A stretch of 64,000 bases of DNA, from NCBI GenBank assembly GCA_001599815.1, contig BCIA01000005.1:847088-911087 (forward strand), given 5' to 3'. Position 1 is the stretch's first letter; every line of letters begins with the position of its first letter. Position numbers and translations under genes: made by a program. The notes under the pieces were generated by a model. That model was not told where the DNA came from. It made no database searches and saw only the letters and a program-made list of their open reading frames with translations. Positions 33,755-45,176 of the stretch are shown one piece after another. The stretch is from Furcasterigmium furcatum. Its lineage: Eukaryota; Ascomycota; Sordariomycetes; Glomerellales; Plectosphaerellaceae.

Positions 33755-36700
33755 ATGCCTGAAGCCACGACGAACGGCCACGGCCGGGTCGTTCCCCACG
33801 TCAATGGCAAGGCCACCTACGCCGAGAAGCATAATATCGCCGACCACTTCATCGGCGGCAACAAGCTCGCCAACGCCCCTCCCTCCAAGGTGAAGGACTT
33901 CGTTGCCGAGCACGACGGCCACACCGTCATCACAAATGTACGTGACAGACCCGACTCGACCCCCTGCAGAGCCGGCTTTTTGTTGGGGAGCGAGCCGAGG
34001 AGAAGAAACGAGCGAGCACTGACATCAATTGCCCTCCCTGCAGGTCCTCATCGCCAACAACGGTATCGCCGCCGTCAAGGAGATCCGGTCGGTGCGGAAA
34101 TGGGCATACGAGACTTTCGGCGACGAGAGGGCCATCCAGTTCACTGTGATGGCCACTCCCGAAGATCTGGCCGCCAATGCGGATTACATCCGCATGGCCG
34201 ATCACTACGTCGAAGTCCCCGGCGGCACCAACAACCACAACTATGCCAACGTCGAGCTGATCGTTGACATTGCGGAGCGCATGAATGTCCATGCCGTCTG
34301 GGCTGGATGGTGAGTTGTTCTCCTCTGCCCCTCGGCCGCCACCGTAGCCAAACTCAATTCACGAGCTAACGCCACTATCCAGGGGCCACGCCTCCGAAAA
34401 CCCCAAGCTTCCCGAATCGCTCGCCGCGTCCCCGAAAAAGATCGTCTTCATTGGACCCCCCGGGTCCGCCATGCGATCGCTCGGTGACAAGATCTCCTCC
34501 ACAATCGTCGCACAACACGCCGAGGTGCCCTGTATCCCCTGGTCGGGTACGGGAGTCGACAAGGTCGAAGTCGACGACCAGGGCATCGTGACGGTGAGCG
34601 ACGATGTGTACTCCAAGGGCTGCGTTACTTCGTGGCAGGAGGGTCTCGAGAAGGCCCGGGCCATCGGCTTCCCCGTCATGGTCAAGGCTTCCGAGGGTGG
34701 TGGTGGCAAGGGTATTCGCAAGGTCGTGTCCGAGGAGGGCTTTGAGCAGCTCTACAACGCCGCGGCCAGCGAAATCCCCGGCTCCCCCATCTTCATCATG
34801 AAGCTCGCCGGCAATGCCAGGCATCTGGAGGTCCAGCTGCTCGCCGATCAGTACGGCAACAACATCTCCCTCTTCGGCAGAGATTGCTCCGTGCAGAGGC
34901 GACACCAGAAGATTATCGAGGAGGCCCCCGTCACCATTGCCAAGGACATCACCTTCAAGGCCATGGAGGACGCCGCCGTGCGTCTGGGTAGGCTCGTCGG
35001 CTACGTCTCCGCCGGTACCGTCGAGTACCTGTACTCCCACGACGACGACAAGTTCTACTTCCTCGAGCTGAACCCCCGTCTTCAGGTCGAGCATCCCACC
35101 ACCGAGATGGTCAGCGGTGTGAACCTGCCCGCCGCCCAGCTGCAGGTTGCCATGGGTATCCCCCTGCATAGAATCAGGGACATCCGGCTGCTGTACGGTG
35201 TTGACACCAAGACCTCCACCGAGATCGACTTCGAGTTCAAGCTGCCCGAGAGCGAAAAGTCCCAGAGGCGGCCGAGGCCCAAGGGTCACACGACCGCTTG
35301 CCGTATCACCTCCGAGGATCCCGGCGAGGGCTTCAAGCCCTCCAACGGTGTCATGCACGACCTGAACTTCAGGAGTAGCTCCAACGTCTGGGGTTACTTC
35401 TCCGTCAGTTCGGCGTCCAGCATCCACAGCTTCTCCGATTCGCAGTTCGGTCACATTTTCGCCTACGGCGAGAACCGTTCCGCGTCGCGGAAGCACATGG
35501 TTGTTGCCTTGAAGGAGTTGAGCATTCGTGGTGACTTCAGGACCACCGTCGAGTACCTTATCAAGCTGCTCGAGACCGAGGCTTTCGAGGACAACACCAT
35601 CACCACTGGCTGGCTCGATGAGCTCATCACCAAGAAGCTGACGGCTGAGCGACCGGATCCCATGCTGGCCGTCGTGTGTGGCGCCATCACCAAGACCCAC
35701 ATCGCCAGCGAAGACTGCATCAACGAGTACAAGAGGAGCTTGGACAAGGGTCAGGTGCCCTCCAAGGATATTCTCAAGACCGTCTTCACCATCGACTTCA
35801 TCTACGAGGGTTTCCGGTACAAGTTCACCACCACCCGCGCCAGTGTCGATAGCTACCACCTCTTCATCAACGGCTCCAAGTGCGCCGTCGGCGTCCGTGC
35901 CCTCAGTGACGGTGGTCTGCTCATCCTCCTTGACGGACGCAGCCACAGCGTCTACTGGAAGGAGGAGGTCGGTGCCACCCGTCTGTCCGTTGACGGCAAG
36001 ACCTGCCTGCTCGAGCAGGAGAACGACCCCACACAGCTCAGGACCCCCAGCCCTGGTAAGCTCGTCAAGTACCTCGTGGACAATGGCTCCCACGTCACTG
36101 CTGGCCAGAGCTTCGCCGAGGTCGAGGTCATGAAGATGTACATGCCTCTTATCGCCGCCGAGGACGGTATCGTCCAGCTCATCAAGCAGCCCGGATCCAC
36201 CCTCGAGGCTGGCGACATTCTCGGTATCTTGGCTCTGGACGACCCTACCCGCGTCAAGCAGGCCCAGCCCTTCATCGGCCAGCTGCCCAGCTACGGCGAG
36301 CCCGTTGCCGTCGGCTCCAAGCCCGCCCAGCGCTTCTCTGTTCTGTACAACATTCTGAACAACATCCTGCTCGGCTACGACAACTCCGTCATCATGCTTC
36401 CCACCCTCAAGGAGCTGATTGAGGTCCTCCGCAACCCCGAGCTGCCCTACGGCCAGTGGAACGCTCAGTTCGCCGCCCTCCACACTCGTATGCCTGGAAA
36501 GCTTGCCACCCAGGTCTCCCAGCTTGTCGAGCGGTCCAAGGCCAGGCAGTCTGAGTTCCCCGCCAAGGCCCTCGCCAAGACCTTCCAGAAGTTCCTCGAG
36601 GAGAACGTTTCCCCCGGCGATGTCGAGACCCTGAAGACCACGCTCGCCCCCGTTGCTTCCGTCATCGAGTCCTATCTCGAGGGCCAGAAGGCTTACGAGC

Positions 36701-39700
36701 TGACTGTCATCAAGGGCCTGCTGGAGACCTTCGCCGAGACTGAGAGGCTCTTCACCCAGGGCCAGCAGGAAGACAGCGTCATCCTCAAGCTCCGTGACCA
36801 GAACAAGGATGACATCTCCAAGGTCGTCCAGACCGTCCTGTCCCACAGCCGTGTCCGCGGCAAGAGCCAGATGATCCTCGCCATCCTGGAGCAGTTCGGC
36901 CCCAACAAGCCCAACAGCGGCAACATCAACAAGTACCTCCGGGATGCTCTGACGCAACTGACCGAGCTGCAATCCTCTCGCGCCACCTCCAAGGTGTCGC
37001 TCAAGGCTCGTGAGATCATCATCCAGTGCTCTATGCCCTCGCTGGAGGAGCGTACTACCCAGATGGAGCACATCCTCAGGTCTTCCGTTGTCGAATCCCG
37101 TTACGGCGAGGCTGGCCTGGAGCACCGTGAGCCCAACCTGGACACCATTAAGGAGCTTGTCGATTCTAAGTACACCGTCTTCGACGTGCTCACTCTCTTC
37201 TTCGCTCACGACGACCCGTGGGTCTCGGTCGCTGCCCTCGAGGTCTACATTCGCCGTGCCTACAGGGAGTACGCGATCAAGCAGATCGAGTACCATGATG
37301 CGGATGAGGAGAAGCCGACCTACGTCACGTGGGACTTCGTCTTCAGGAAGTACGGTCAGAGCGAGTATGGTCTGCCTCTGCAGTCGGCGGCGCCCTCCAG
37401 CCCTGCCACTCCCAGCGGCGACAATTTCCAGTTTAAGCGAGTGGCCTCTCTGAGCGACATGTCCTACTTCAACGCTAAGATCGATGACGAGCCTAACCGC
37501 CAGGGTGTCATTGTTCCCTGCAAGTACATTGACGACATCGATGAGGACCTCACCAAGGCTCTCAACTCCCTCAAGTTGACCGACAAGACCGGCAGGAAGC
37601 CCACTGGCCTTGGACTGATCCCCGATCTGACTGGCAGCAAGCGCAAGTTTGTCACTCCCAAGGCCCCCAAGGATGAGGAACTTTCCGCTGTCGTCAACGT
37701 CGCCGTTCGCGACACGGAGTCCAGGAAGGACTCGGAGATCCTCGCCCGCATCAACCCCCTTGTCGCCCAGTTCAAGGACGATCTCCTGGCCCGCGGTGTC
37801 CGCCGTATCACCTTCATCTGCGGTCACGCCGATGGCTCGTACCCCGGCTACTACACTTTCCGTGGGCCCGAGTACGAGGAAGACCTGAGCATTCGTCACA
37901 GCGAGCCCGCTCTTGCTTTCCAGCTTGAGCTCGCGAGACTGAGCAAGTTCAACATCAAGCCCGTCTTCACCGAGAACAAGAACATCCACGTTTACGAGGG
38001 TGTCGGCAAGACCATGGACTCCGACAAGCGCTACTTCACCCGCGCTGTCATCAGGCCGGGCCGTCTCCGCGACGAGATCCCCACGACCGAGTACCTCATC
38101 TCCGAGGCAGACCGCGTTATCAACGACATCTTCGATGCCCTCGAGATCATTGGCAGCAACAACTCGGATCTGAACCACATCTTCATCAACTTCACGCCCG
38201 TGTTCCAGCTTGAGCCTGCTCAGGTCGAGAGCGCGCTCCAGGGCTTCCTGGACCGCTTCGGCCCCCGCGGCTGGCGCCTCCGTGTCTCCCAGGTCGAGAT
38301 CCGTATTATCGGCACGGATCCCGAGACCGGCGTGCCCTCCCCGCTCCGTGTCATCATCAACAACACCTCTGGATACGTTGTTGAGGTTGACATCTACTCC
38401 GAGAAGAAGTCTGAGAAGGCCACCAAGGGTACCTGGGTGTTCCACAGCATTGGCGGCACCAACGAGAAGGGTCCCATGCATCTGCTGCCCGTCGGAACCC
38501 CTTACCCGACCAAGAACTGGCTGCAACCCAAGCGTTACAAGGCGCACCTTATGGGCACCCAGTACGTGTACGATTTCCCCGAGCTCTTCCGCCAGGCCAT
38601 CCAGAACAGCTGGACCCTGGCGATCAAGAAGAACGACGCCCTGGCCGCTCAGCAGCCCAAGGCCGGCGATTGCGTCACGTACACCGAGCTTGTGCTCGAT
38701 GATTCGGACAACCTGAACGAGGTCAACCGTGAGCCCGGCACCAACAACTGCGGCATGGTCGGCTGGATCTTCAACGCCAGGACCCCCGAGTACCCCAAGG
38801 GCAGGAAGTTCGTTGTCGTCGCAAACGACATCACCTACAGGATCGGCTCGTTCGGCCCCAAGGAGGACGACTTCTTCTACAAGTGCACGGAGCTCGCCCA
38901 GAAGCTCGGCATCCCTCGCATCTACCTCTCTGCCAACTCTGGCGCCCGTCTTGGTGTTGCCGACGAGCTCATGCCTTTCTTCAAGGTCGCGTGGAACGAC
39001 GCTTCCCAGCAGTCCGGCGGCTTCAAGTACCTGTACCTCGACGAGGAGGCCAAGTCCAAGTTCGCCAAGACCGTCATCACCGAGGAGGTTGTCGAGAACG
39101 GTGAGAAGCGCCACAAGATCGTCACCATCATTGGTGCCCAGGAGGGTCTCGGTGTTGAGTCTCTGAGGGGCTCCGGTCTCATCGCCGGTGCCACCAGCCG
39201 TGCCTACAACGACATCTTCACCATCACCCTGGTCACCTGCCGCTCCGTCGGTATCGGTGCCTACCTCGTCCGTCTCGGCCAGCGTGCCGTGCAGATTGAG
39301 GGCCAGCCCATCATCCTGACTGGTGCCCCTGCGCTCAACAACGTTCTTGGTCGTGAGATCTACACGTCCAACCTGCAGCTTGGTGGCACTCAGATCATGT
39401 ACCGCAACGGTGTGTCCCACATGACCGCCAACGACGACTTCGCCGGTGTCTCCAAGATCGTCGAGTGGATGTCCTTCGTCCCCGAGAAGCGCGGCAGCCC
39501 CATCCCTGTCAGCCCCAGCCAGGACGGCTGGGACCGTGACGTCGTCTACACTCCTCAGCAGAAGGCGGCTTACGATGTCAGGTGGATGATCGGCGGTAAG
39601 GAGAACGATGACCGCTCTTTCGAGCCCGGTCTGTTCGACAAGGACTCCTTCGTCGAGACCCTGGGCGGCTGGGCCCGCACCGTCGTTGTCGGTCGTGCCC

Positions 39701-40791
39701 GCCTTGGTGGCATCCCCATGGGTGTCATCGCCGTCGAGGCTCGCTCGGTCGAGAACATCACCCCCGCCGACCCTGCCAACCCCGACTCGATTGAGCAGGT
39801 CACCAACGAGGCTGGTGGTGTCTGGTACCCCAACTCCGCCTTCAAGACCGCTCAGGCCATCAACGACTTCAACAATGGCGAGCAGCTTCCTCTGATGATC
39901 CTCGCCAACTGGAGAGGTTTCTCCGGTGGTCAGCGCGACATGTACAACGAGGTCCTCAAGTACGGTTCGTTCATCGTCGATGCCCTCGTCAAGTATGAGC
40001 AGCCCATCTTCGTGTACATTCCTCCCCACGGCGAGCTCCGTGGTGGCTCCTGGGTCGTCGTCGACCCCACCATCAACCCCACCGTCATGGAGATGTACGC
40101 TGATGTCGAGGCTCGCGGTGGTGTCCTCGAGCCCGAGGGCATTGTTGGTATCAAGTACCGCAAGGACAAGCAGCTTGACACCATGGCCCGCCTGGACCCC
40201 GAGTACTCCGCGCTGAGGAAGCAGCTTGACGCTGTCGACCCCGCCTCGGAGGACGCCGAGCAGCTCAGGGTCAAGATGACTGCCCGCGAGAACCAGCTCC
40301 TGCCCATCTACGGCCAGGTCGCCGCCCAGTTCGCTGACCTGCACGACCGCTCCGGTCGCATGAAGGCCAAGGGCGTCATCCGTGACGAGCTCGAGTGGCG
40401 CGAGTCTCGCCGCTTCTTCTACTGGCGTCTGCGCAGGAGACTCAACGAGGAGTTCATGCTGCGCCGCATGGTCCCTCCCGCATTCGCCGAGCAGGCCACA
40501 TCGAACGTGGCCAAGAACCCCGAGACGCGCCTGCGCAACATCCAGCTGCTCGAGTCGTGGTCCGGCATCATCAACTTCAAGACCGCCGACCGCGAGGCCG
40601 CAGAGTGGTACGAGTCGCACCGCAAGGCCATCTCGGAGCGCATCGACTCGCTCCGCGCCGACAACTTCGCCAGCGAGATCACCTCGCTGATGCACAACAA
40701 CAAGTCCGCCGGTCTCAAGGGTGTTCGTGAGATGCTGAGGGTGATGCCGCCGGAGGAGCGGGATCAGATCATCAAGTACCTCAAGGGTTAA
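33755..40791 (+). CDS. acc1: Acetyl-CoA carboxylase (multidomain, biotin-dependent)
   Basis: 2285 residues, the usual length for fungal cytosolic ACC. Exons 33755-33937, 34044-34309 and 34383-40791; the two introns sit near the 5' end and keep frame. Order: N-terminal biotin carboxylase with VLIANNGIAAVKEIRSVRKW (from residue 62), the ATP-grasp loop EGGGGKGIRKV (about 252-262) and FLELNPRLQVEHP; the biotinyl domain with EVEVMKMYMPL, biotin on Lys734; the ACC central region; then the carboxyltransferase (about 1500-2200) with ANSGARLGVADE and ANWRGFSGGQRDMY. It makes malonyl-CoA from acetyl-CoA, bicarbonate and ATP, the committed step of fatty-acid and polyketide precursor supply. It is normally single-copy and essential. 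The very strong codon bias, with C-ending codons, fits high expression and also produces a long antisense shadow frame. Confidence 0.97.
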
Positions 40792-40810
40792 AGGGAGACG
40801 ATGAAGAAGA

Positions 40811-40846
40811 GCAAAAGAAAGAAAGAAAGAAACAAAGAAAGAAGAG
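40811..40846. repeat. GAAA-rich microsatellite
   Basis: Imperfect (GAAA)n in the 3' region of the carboxylase gene. Confidence 0.7.
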
Positions 40847-41770
40847 ACAAAGCATATAGATACGAGGAGGGGCTCATGAGACGATGAGAAGAGGAAAGCC
40901 GGCCCAGGGGATCATGGGGCCTGTTTTCTGGAATGTTTGGCTTTTTTTATACGGGCATGGTGTACTCGTTTTTCTTCCGGCCTTGCTTATTAGAGTCCTT
41001 GATTCTGTTCTGTATTTGCACACGTACTTGATGAGTGGTGTCGGCATGGGGTAATGGTCTCTCATACACTTGACACAATAGATATACGTTCGAAACTGAA
41101 ACTGCCTTGGTTCATGTGCATGGTGATACGAGTTGAGAGCTGCGGTTGAATCGTGATAACTGGCGCGAGCTATGAAGGTTCCTCGACACTGCCTCTGGAG
41201 CTACCTTGAGGGCTGGGACGTCAGGGTCTGCTGACGTCTGACGGAACAAGTGAATCAGCGTCATTCATCACATCACGGGTTTATTGGCACGGTTATGGGT
41301 GAGGGAACCCGACGGGCGTTGCCATCGCATCTTTGGTTTTTATACATAGCTTTTGTATTTTGATGAACAACAGCCCTGAGTCTCCATCAGAAACCTTGGA
41401 GATGTCAAGCAGCAGCTTTTGTTCTTTTTCTATTGTTTTTGGTGCGCTTAGGGGACAATCGGACTTGATCTCCACGAGCCCGTCCAAGCCATTTTGCTGC
41501 TTTGCGTTGTTTTTCCGGGCGCTGACGTTGCACGTCCTGGCAGTACGTGTAGTAATGTACACAAACCAAACCTGCCAGGCTGGGTGTCGTCCTCTTTTGC
41601 ATCTGCAGATGCTGTTTTCGACGATGTAGAAGGACAAATCCGGACGCCGAGAAAGGAACCCCCCGGACCGTAAATCAACCGGAACGCCTGCCCTGCGGGT
41701 GGGGAGTACCAAGACCCTGCAAGGGCGATATCAACACGGTCCCCATCCGCCAGGGCTACCTACCATAGTC

Positions 41771-42205
41771 AGATGTTTTTTCGTGTCTGCAGATGGCAGT
41801 CAAGATGCTGTCGTCAACACACACACTTGTGTGCGTCAACTACTGACCGGGCGACGAATGCGATGAATGTAATCCTGGTCACTCCGGCCACATCCTGCCA
41901 AACCTGCCTGTCAGCAGACGTTTCTTTTTTCCATGTGTTTTTGGGTATCAACCGGCGGCAGTCAAGGAATGCTGTCGTTGATACACAGTTGTGCACCAAC
42001 GACTGACACGGTAACATAAAAGTTACAAAATCCGCCCGGGACCGAGCCGCATCCTTGCAAACCTGCGTGTGCCGGAAGATAGTTTTGGTGTATAAGCAGA
42101 CGGGCATTCGAGATGCTGTCGTCGACACCTGTGTCAACGACCGGCCGGGGTGTCAGCGCTTGATGCCCCGGCCACATCCCGTGACCCTGCCCGCCTACGA
42201 CGTCC
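41771..42205. repeat. Imperfect ~150-base tandem array with a palindrome per unit
   Basis: Three units share the order: T-rich stretch, GGCAGTCAAG, ATGCTGTCGT, palindrome, GACYGRC, then CATCCTGCAAACCTGC. ATGCTGTCGT starts at 41805, 41969 and 42113 (spacing 164 and 144). The palindromes are 41810-41843, 41974-42003 (GTCGTTG...CAACGAC) and 42118-42141 (24 bases, near perfect). A weaker fourth unit may exist at about 41500-41640 (AAACCTGCCAGG, then GCAGATGCTGT, with CCTGGCAG...CTGCCAGG ends). Confidence 0.75.
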
Positions 42206-42342
42206 ATCATTTGAATAGGGACTGGTCAGATACCCCATCCATCAGGAGATAAAGTCAACAAACCAAACGCCAAACGCCGAACTCCGGAAAAACGATGCCC
42301 TAAGCCCTATGTCAGCACGAGTGTTATGCTGCGAGGAAGCCC

Positions 42343-42564
42343 TCAAGGCTTCCGGCGCTTGGCCCTGGAGTTGTCGTCAGGGGGTCTTCTCCGAGCGGCC
42401 ACGCAATCAGGGCATGGCCCAGTTGCGTCGGGGTGCGTCAGGTCAGGGGTTACGGAGCGCCTGCCGCAGTCCCGGCCAGCCATGTGTCCGGTGAAGCATC
42501 GACGGACACAGGGGCCGGCCATGCGGCAGCCGCAGAGGAAGGTGTAGTACACGTCAGTGCACAT
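42343..42564 (-). CDS. Small Cys-rich hypothetical protein
   Basis: 73 residues starting MCTDVYYTFLCGCRMAGPC, with Cys at 2, 11, 13, 19, 23, 33, 51 and 54 and a CPDC pair near the end; the tail is basic (RAKRRKP). The spacing suggests a small metal-binding or disulfide fold of the kind seen in unnamed fungal proteins with Met-Cys starts. There is no signal peptide, so it is not an obvious secreted effector. ATG 42564 is the first ATG on the minus strand after a possible TATA (TTATACC, about 42730). A GTAAGT lies in the leader at 42602. No homologue can be named. It could still be a chance ORF. Confidence 0.45.
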   Translation of the reverse strand: MCTDVYYTFLCGCRMAGPCVRRCFTGHMAGRDCGRRSVTPDLTHPDATGPCPDCVAARRRPPDDNSRAKRRKP

Positions 42565-42652
42565 GTTGTAGTGTGTGAGTAGAGGGTCTGCTACTTACAG
42601 GTGATTCTTCTAGGTGTGGTGGTGTAAGAAGATGATGTGGATGTTGGTTGTT

Positions 42653-42677
42653 GTGAGTGAGTGAGTGAGTTAGTGAG
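42653..42677. repeat. GTGA microsatellite
   Basis: Near-perfect (GTGA)n with one interruption (GTTA), upstream of the small Cys-rich ORF. Confidence 0.75.
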
Positions 42678-43680
42678 TCGGGTGTGTCTGGCCTCTTCAT
42701 GACCTCGAAATGGGCGACATCACGACGGTATAAGTACCAGAATTTCCGAGGACGAGAATATGCGATTAGATCGGGTGTTTGATATCCGGACGGCCGTTCA
42801 TCACTCGAGGCAATGACGCACACAAACTGGCGGCAAGGTATGATTGCCAGGCGGGTTTCATCAAGGCTATAACGAGGATCCAATCTATCTGTGTGAGTTC
42901 TCAGAAGTTAGGGATTTCTCAAGTCATTCGGCAGATGCGTGTTCTCTGCACAGATCTTCTGGACAGTGCTCTGACAGAAGAGGTTGGCCCTGCTGTGTTC
43001 GTAGCAACTAGTTTGGCAATGTGTTTCTTTCCAAGTCACGTTTGTGGACAAAGAGAAGAGGGGTCACAATACAATGGCTGGGTTGTGAACAGTCAGTCTA
43101 TGTCTTTGACGACACACACGTTGTCTGTTCAAGGATGAAGAGCAACGGCACAAAGAACGATGATGACTTGCGAGCTGGTTGACTGTGTGGCGGACGCTTG
43201 GCTGTCAGGAACCATGGTTGCATGTGGACCGCAACTACGCGGCTGATGCCCCGGCAGGTATGTATGCTTCAGAATTGTTAGAAGTCCATTAGTTGCTCTT
43301 TGGAGTTATGAACCCGTCTGTTGTCTTGAGTCGGCGGTGGCGGGAGCTTCTTTGTATCTTTACGGTGTCTGTTTCTTCAGAGTCCGAGGCGTCGAACGAC
43401 GCAGGGGAGAGTTCGTCCAGATATCCTCTTGAGAGCTTCGATCTCAGTACGAAAATGCTTGACATTACTCAGTCGCTAGTCCTTCTCGCTAGTCCCCTCA
43501 TCTTTGCCTCGCCCAAGCCACTCAGGAGACGATACTGGTGGCTGTGTAGTTGTGAGTTTCATCAACGCCATGGCGCTGAGGGGTCATATTGGGTTTCTAC
43601 TTTGGTTTCTACTTTGCAGTACAAATCGACATAAGCTCAAGCCATCTATATCAACATCAGATCTCTCGTGCGGCCTAGTT

Positions 43681-43689
43681 TATAATAAG
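43681..43689 (+). promoter_or_regulatory. TATA box of the F-box-like gene
   Basis: TATAATAAG, 86 bases before ATG 43767, followed by a CA/CT-rich leader. Confidence 0.45.
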
Positions 43690-43766
43690 TCTCCCCTCTT
43701 CCCATCCACCCACAAAACTTCGTCAAATCCACACGAACCAGAGACAAACACCTCAGCACCGTCGAC

Positions 43767-45176
43767 ATGACCGGCTGGAATCATCTTCCCCTCGAAATCT
43801 GCTGGATCATCGTGGATTATATCCGCGAGATCATCTCTCCACCATGGCCTACGACCAACCCTCCCTACCCTCAGTTACCATTGGTTTGCCATGAGTGGCA
43901 TGGAAACTTCTCGCACGAGACCTTCCGCATCATCGTTATGGATCAAGACCGCCTCGACGACTTTCAACAGTTCGTTGGCAACAACAAGCCGCGCCAAAGT
44001 AATTTTGAGCGAATTATTTTGCGTGTCAAACTGGCAGAGTACGACTGCACGGTGTGCCAGATGCCCAAGGATGAGATCACAACCCGAGCCAACGATACTA
44101 CCTTTATCGACACTCTACACAGGTTCATGACCATCATGTCGACCTGGGAAAAGGGTAACAACCGGCGCTTCAACCGTGGTATCGAGCTGGATATCGGGGC
44201 CTATTCGCCCAGTGATGGACGACCTGACTTTCGAGACTGTCGGTTCTCCGAGGGCTATCCTTATGGGGCCAGCCAGGCAGTGTACGAGCGCCATGCCTCG
44301 CTACTCGGAGAACCTAGCACATGTCCCGGGTGGGAGCGTGCTTGCAACGGCAAGAAGCCTCTGTTGGGACCAAGGAGAAGACTTCTCGCAACGATAGGAG
44401 ACCTTCAATCACCACACTCCGAGTCCCTATGGTCGCTGAGACAGTTCGCCTGCGCTCCTATTTTCGAGGACCTGGTTATCAGACGCCATTACTACCGTCC
44501 CATCTCATCGGAAATCCTCAGCCGACTCATCAGAGAAGGGCTACCCAACCTGCGCTGCTTCCGCAACGAGACCTGGGCCTGGACATGCCCCGACAAGAAA
44601 GCCCAGCCACGATTTCGGCAAGAGTATTTTGCCGTGCTCAACGCATTGCCGGATAGCATCCGCAATATCCATCTCTTTTGCGAATCCAACGCCGTCCTGC
44701 CGCTCCAGGGGGCTGCGTGGAATTCTCAGATCGGACTCGAACTCGGCGCCGCCCTCGCAGCGGTCGCCACAAGGCTCACGTCATGCTCTGCGTCGTTCTT
44801 TATCGAAGCCGAGAGCTTCCTCATGCGCAGCTCATCTGGCAACCTGCACTATCCCAGACTGGAGCGCTTGATCCTGACCTCACGACTCCTGAGTCGTGAG
44901 AATCTGCGGACCAGCCCGGTCGCGGCCATCAACCTCCTATGGTCAGCTGTTATCACCGCGCATCGGCACATGCCGGCGCTCCAGTTCCTGGACTTGTGGT
45001 ACGGCGAGAAGGGCGACACGTTCCTGGTTAGGTTCTTACGAAACCAGCCCGGGAGACTCCAGATTAGTTGGTATAGTACCTGGCACGACGAGAACAACGA
45101 CGACGATGGCATTGGGTTTCTTTTCGAATGCTGCTCTTTAGGAGGGCGGTACAACCGCAACTGCCCGGGGGCCTAA
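43767..45176 (+). CDS. F-box-like protein, fungal (DUF6546-type)
   Basis: Single exon of 469 residues. The N-terminus WNHLPLEICWIIVDYIR fits a degenerate F-box, expected to bind Skp1 in an SCF ubiquitin ligase. It is followed by the body seen in a large expanded fungal family (HYYRPISSEILSRLI, LPNLRCFRNETW, ISWYSTWHDE), which I link from memory to DUF6546. Members usually end in a segment with a late W..I..E motif. Here such a segment (FLHAQSWKQIEQEN) is encoded just downstream in another frame (45128-45319), so the ORF may be cut short by a frameshift or an unrecognised intron. Target unknown. These families expand and decay quickly, so a broken copy would not surprise. Confidence 0.7.
   Translation: MTGWNHLPLEICWIIVDYIREIISPPWPTTNPPYPQLPLVCHEWHGNFSHETFRIIVMDQDRLDDFQQFVGNNKPRQSNFERIILRVKLAEYDCTVCQMPKDEITTRANDTTFIDTLHRFMTIMSTWEKGNNRRFNRGIELDIGAYSPSDGRPDFRDCRFSEGYPYGASQAVYERHASLLGEPSTCPGWERACNGKKPLLGPRRRLLATIGDLQSPHSESLWSLRQFACAPIFEDLVIRRHYYRPISSEILSRLIREGLPNLRCFRNETWAWTCPDKKAQPRFRQEYFAVLNALPDSIRNIHLFCESNAVLPLQGAAWNSQIGLELGAALAAVATRLTSCSASFFIEAESFLMRSSSGNLHYPRLERLILTSRLLSRENLRTSPVAAINLLWSAVITAHRHMPALQFLDLWYGEKGDTFLVRFLRNQPGRLQISWYSTWHDENNDDDGIGFLFECCSLGGRYNRNCPGA

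Larger units (their letters stand above)
40792..42342. other. Intergenic with repeats
   Basis: Begins with a GAAA-rich tract (40811-40846) in the carboxylase 3' region. It then holds unremarkable sequence to about 41.5 kb and the palindrome-bearing tandem array described separately. No gene is supported on either strand. Confidence 0.5.
42565..43766. other. Intergenic
   Basis: Promoter region between the small minus-strand ORF and the plus-strand F-box gene. It holds a GTGA microsatellite (42653-42677) and a TATA (43681). Nothing else is recognised. Confidence 0.5.

Noticed and set aside
34375..40695. Antisense ORF of 2106 codons opposite acetyl-CoA carboxylase
   Set aside because: A shadow of extreme codon bias on the sense strand: it runs in codon register with ACC, and its Leu/Gly/Val/Asp-rich sequence matches no family. 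The sense frame has all ACC motifs.
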